NCBI GenBank assembly: GCA_025356915.1
Contig: JANXQG010000185.1
Span: 1-7,543 of the forward strand
DNA length: 7,543 nt
Source of the DNA: Planctomycetota bacterium
GTDB lineage: Bacteria > Planctomycetota > Planctomycetia > Pirellulales > Thermoguttaceae
Direction: 5' to 3'
The notes under the pieces were generated by a model, which worked only from the letters and a program-made list of their open reading frames with translations, did no database searches and was not told the origin of the DNA. Below, one piece after another: positions 5,466-7,543 of this stretch (position 1 is its first letter; every line of letters starts with the position of its first letter). The position numbers and the translations under genes are program-made.

Positions 5466-6806
5466 TTATCCATTCGCTACGCCGCAGTACACGGAGTGGA
5501 TCACTCGCAGATAAGGCACGGGGTAACGCTTCAAGAGTTGGCTGAACCAGTCCCATGATGCGTTCCACGCTCGCCGTCGCCGTGAGAGCCACTTCCGCCA
5601 GACCTTGAGCACCTCATGGTGAAAACGTGCCAATGCCGGGCTGTTGCCCGTTAGCCCGTAGTACCCCGCGTGCCCGCGGAGCTTCTGACATAGTACCGCG
5701 TGTTGCTCCGCAATCGGATCGTGGCGATGATACCGGCACCACTGGGAAATCGTCCTGACGGCCCGAGTGAACCGGTTGGCCGCCGTCTTCCGCCGCAAAC
5801 CCCAGTTCCCCTTCCGGGATCGCGCCCAAAAGTGCGTGAACCCCAGGAAGTCAAACGTTCCCGGGCCACCCGAGTCGGGTTCCTTCCGCTCGCCTTCGGG
5901 CTTGCGGAACGGCACCAGGCGGGTCTTGTCCGGGTGGATTGTCAGACCGTACTTGCCGAAACGCTTCGGCAGTACGTCCATCACGCGCCGCGCGTCTTCG
6001 TCCTCGGTAAATCCGATCACGAAGTCGTCGGCATAGCGGACCACATAGGCGCGACCTTTCAGGCGAGGCTGTACCTCCCGAGCGAACCATTGGTCCAGCA
6101 CATAGTGCAGGTACACATTCGCCAGTACGGGTGAAACCACCCCGCCTTGCGGGCTTCCGGCTTCCGGATGCGTCACCGCTCCGGCCTCCATCACACCCGC
6201 GTTGAGCCACTTCCCGATCAATCGAAGTACAACACCGTCGCGTATCCGTTGCTGGAGAAACTCCCGCAGATGGGCATGCCCCAGTGTGTCGAAAAACTTG
6301 CGTATATCGACTTCCAAGAGACAGCTTACCCCGCTCCACATGGTTTGTTTCGAGAGACTGTCCAGCGCATCATGCGCCGATCGACCCGGCCGGAACCCAT
6401 ACGAGCAGTCGTAGAAGTCCTCCTCGTAGATCGGCTCCAGCAGCATGACAATCGCCCGCTGAAGCACTTTGTCCTCCAGCGTCGGAATGCCGATGGGGCG
6501 GGTCTCTCCACCAGTGCCTTTCGGGATATGCACCCGTCGCACCGGCGGCGCCCAGTACGTACCCGACTTCGCGCGTTCCAAGAGCGACCGGAGGTTGCCC
6601 TCCAGATCCTTCTCGTAGTCCGCGGCCGTCAGGCCGTCCACCCCCACCGCTCCGTCCTTGCGCGTCCGCCGATAAGCCTCGCGCAACCATGTCAGATCGA
6701 GGTGCTGGTTCAGGGAGGTCAGTCCCTTCTCCGGCATCTGTTTCGCCAACTGTGCTATCCGTCGTTGTCGCGTGGACACGATTTCGGAATCCGATGTCTC
6801 CGTCAT
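5466..6806 (-). CDS. ltrA: Group II intron reverse transcriptase/maturase
   Basis: The protein has 446 residues from the ATG at 6806; that start has GGAGGG four bases upstream, whereas a TTG at 6818 does not. Reverse transcriptase motifs appear in order: VRRVHIPKG (89-97), RPIGIPTLEDK (103-113), YGFRPGRSAHDAL (136-148), EVDIRKFFDT (165-174, D167 catalytic), AGSPQGGVVSPVLAN (216-230), YVVRYADDFVIGF (254-266, with catalytic D260 and D261), GLTIHPDKT (287-295) and FDFLGF (318-323). The maturase (X/GIIM) domain follows at ~340-410, with RGHAGYYGLTGN and a basic VWRKWLSRRRR patch. The protein ends soon after, without the HNH endonuclease zone, so mobility would have to use an endonuclease-independent route such as priming at replication forks. 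The protein binds intron RNA, helps it splice, and copies it into DNA after reverse splicing. All key residues are present and the gene looks intact. The symbol is generic. Confidence 0.95.
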   Translation of the reverse strand: MTETSDSEIVSTRQRRIAQLAKQMPEKGLTSLNQHLDLTWLREAYRRTRKDGAVGVDGLTAADYEKDLEGNLRSLLERAKSGTYWAPPVRRVHIPKGTGGETRPIGIPTLEDKVLQRAIVMLLEPIYEEDFYDCSYGFRPGRSAHDALDSLSKQTMWSGVSCLLEVDIRKFFDTLGHAHLREFLQQRIRDGVVLRLIGKWLNAGVMEAGAVTHPEAGSPQGGVVSPVLANVYLHYVLDQWFAREVQPRLKGRAYVVRYADDFVIGFTEDEDARRVMDVLPKRFGKYGLTIHPDKTRLVPFRKPEGERKEPDSGGPGTFDFLGFTHFWARSRKGNWGLRRKTAANRFTRAVRTISQWCRYHRHDPIAEQHAVLCQKLRGHAGYYGLTGNSPALARFHHEVLKVWRKWLSRRRRAWNASWDWFSQLLKRYPVPYLRVIHSVYCGVANG

Positions 6807-6810
6807 GTTT

Positions 6811-6816
6811 CCCTCC
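6811..6816 (-). promoter_or_regulatory. Ribosome binding site of the intron maturase
   Basis: A strong GGAGGG on the minus strand, four bases before the ATG at 6806. It overlaps the codons that would follow a TTG start at 6818, so it favours the ATG. Confidence 0.65.
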
Positions 6817-6818
6817 AA

Positions 6819-7406
6819 CGGTTTGATAACTCGACGCCCCGCTTCCCTCCCCCGGGTCCAAGACGGTACAAGTTCCCCGGCTTCTTCGGTACTATCAGGG
6901 CGCTATGACTTCCTGCCGTCCTTTTCGCCGCGCTTCGTTTCCTTCGCTTGGCGATACCACTCTAGCGCTCGTGTTTCGCCCGCCGTGCGACTGAGCGCTG
7001 CCGCAAGCGATGTTCTGGAGTTGGTCACCCGGTACCTCCCGCCGGGAAGTTGTCAGTGGAGACAACAGGATCTCCTACGTTCCTGGGGAACCCAATGTGC
7101 TCTTGCCCTGCTCTCCGACCCCGGCAGGACCAACGCATCAGGCCCTTGCGATGCGCCGGCGCGGCCCCCGCTGTGTCCACGACGAAGGCTCCCACATTCG
7201 TACTTTCGAGGCTCAATCACACGGCTTCGGCACTGGCTGTCTACGCTTCGCAGGCCGGGTCGCCCCGACACCACGCAAGACTCGCTTCCGGTTGTTGGCC
7301 AAACTCTTCCAGACGGGCTTGGTTACCCGCAGGGTTCCATCGAAAGGTTTCTCGATGCATCCTACATAGATCCTCCTTTCCCAAGTTCAACGTAGCGCAA
7401 GGACAC
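6819..7406 (-). ncRNA. Intron 5' RNA region (domains I-III and start of IV)
   Basis: This 588-base stretch holds no credible gene. On the minus strand it has the look of group II intron domains I-III: many short GC hairpins, purine-rich joints such as GGGAAAGGAGGA near the 5' end, and a segment from about 6830 to 6930 (GAAGTCATAGCG, CCTGATAGTACC, CCGGGGGAGGGAAGCGGGG) of a kind I recall upstream of related intron maturases. Domain borders cannot be drawn by eye. Long open frames through it on either strand are not supported by codon or motif evidence. Confidence 0.65.
7049..7066 (-). other. Candidate EBS1 hairpin in intron domain I
   Basis: On the minus strand GTTGTC and GACAAC form a perfect 6-bp stem with the six-base loop TCCACT, followed by the GC-rich CCCGGCGGGAGG joint. 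Group II introns display the exon-binding site EBS1 in such a domain I loop. An ideal IBS1 for this loop would read AGTGGA. The proposed 5' exon ends AGTAAT, which can pair at only three of six positions. The assignment rests on position and shape only. Confidence 0.35.
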
Positions 7407-7407
7407 A

Positions 7408-7543
7408 TTACTGGTTTTCGGTTTTTTTGGGCCGGCCACCTTTCTTCGGCTTCAAGAAGCGATCCAGCAAACCTTCCAAACGATCCAGGAAGACTTCATC
7501 GCCCAACGGGCGCCCGGTCCGCGCATGCCTGCGCAACTCCTCA
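7408..7543 (-). CDS. C-terminal end of a REP-associated tyrosine transposase (RAYT, Y1 type), partial
   Basis: The gene enters from the right edge; 44 complete codons are visible. They read ELRRHARTGRPLGDEVFLDR, then a LEGLLDRFLKPKK stretch, then GGRPKKTENQ and TAA at 7410-7408. The TGRPLGDExFxxRLE...L.P.K.GRPKK arrangement is the familiar C-terminus of planctomycete RAYT/IS200-like transposases of the Y1_Tnp family, where it follows the HUH/Y1 catalytic domain (outside this window). RAYTs are single-copy domesticated transposases thought to move or maintain REP palindromes. The stop codon is one base before the proposed 5' end of the group II intron, so the intron sits directly behind, not inside, the coding sequence. 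It is read on the same strand as the intron and the sugar operon. Confidence 0.8.
   Translation of the reverse strand, partial: EELRRHARTGRPLGDEVFLDRLEGLLDRFLKPKKGGRPKKTENQ

Larger units (their letters stand above)
5386..7406 (-). mobile_element. Group II intron with reverse transcriptase, about 2 kb
   Basis: A retroelement transcribed on the minus strand. The 5' end is placed at GTGTCC (7406), the closest fit to the GUGYG start, because no GTGCG exists nearby. The non-coding 5' part (6819-7406) corresponds to domains I-III and leads to the maturase gene in domain IV. Immediately after the maturase stop come a domain V-like hairpin (5459-5427) and a domain VI hairpin with a bulged A at 5392. 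Placing the branch-point A seven or eight bases from the end gives a 3' end at 5386 or 5385. The element sits between a RAYT-like transposase gene and the sugar operon, all in the same direction. The maturase frame is intact, so the intron may still be mobile. The exact ends are inferred, with an uncertainty of a few bases at the 3' end and more at the 5' end. Confidence 0.82.

Noticed and set aside
6147..6908. 253-codon + strand open frame across the maturase start and intron RNA
   Set aside because: Antisense to conserved reverse transcriptase motifs, with no domain of its own.
7010..7369. Open frames on both strands within the intron 5' part
   Set aside because: The region lies upstream of a maturase within the same intron and is best explained as structured intron RNA.
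1..7543. CRISPR array, tRNA, rRNA, toxin-antitoxin or defence genes
   Set aside because: No regularly spaced repeats, no cloverleaf-like sequences and no matching protein motifs were seen on either strand.

Overview
The window looks like part of a planctomycete chromosome (Pirellula/Rhodopirellula-like). This is inferred from gene content: a Tat-exported Gfo/Idh/MocA oxidoreductase, an AP-endonuclease-2-type sugar isomerase, an exported ThuA/GH43-like fusion, a broken DUF6807 (PmoA-like) gene, an Ala/Pro-rich single-span membrane protein and the end of a REP-associated (RAYT/Y1) transposase. Taxonomy was not tested by any search.

Layout from left to right. (1) Positions 2-661, + strand: the 3' part of a gene for a single-span membrane protein with a low-complexity N-terminal side. 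(2) About 662-969, + strand: a remnant of a DUF6807/PmoA-like gene that lacks both ends and carries a one-base frameshift. (3) 922-5130, - strand: three closely spaced co-directional genes, transcribed in the order Gfo/Idh/MocA dehydrogenase, sugar isomerase, ThuA-GH43 fusion, with gaps of 56 and 52 bases. The last gene runs into the antisense of the DUF6807 remnant. (4) About 5131-5385: operon leader with one weak promoter candidate. (5) About 5386-7406, - strand: a group II intron of about 2 kb with an intact-looking reverse transcriptase/maturase, a domain V-like hairpin and a domain VI hairpin with a bulged A. (6) 7408-7543, - strand: the C-terminal end of a RAYT-like transposase, whose stop codon lies one base before the proposed intron start.

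How the genes may work together (inference). Gfo/Idh/MocA enzymes, AP-endonuclease-2-type isomerases and ThuA proteins recur in pathways that oxidise a sugar or glycoside to a keto form before cleavage or isomerisation; ThuA/ThuB in trehalose use is the model. A predicted Tat signal on the dehydrogenase and a predicted Sec-type signal on the ThuA-GH43 protein place two of the three outside the cytoplasm, while the isomerase has no signal. The locus is therefore best read as a carbohydrate or glycoside degradation operon of unknown substrate. The DUF6807 scar suggests that it once had, or was recombined beside, another gene of the same functional circle.

No tRNA, rRNA, CRISPR array or defence system was found. 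The most unusual items are the DUF6807 scar with the antisense tail on the GH43 domain, and the intron behind the transposase stop with poor IBS1/EBS1 pairing and an atypical domain V.
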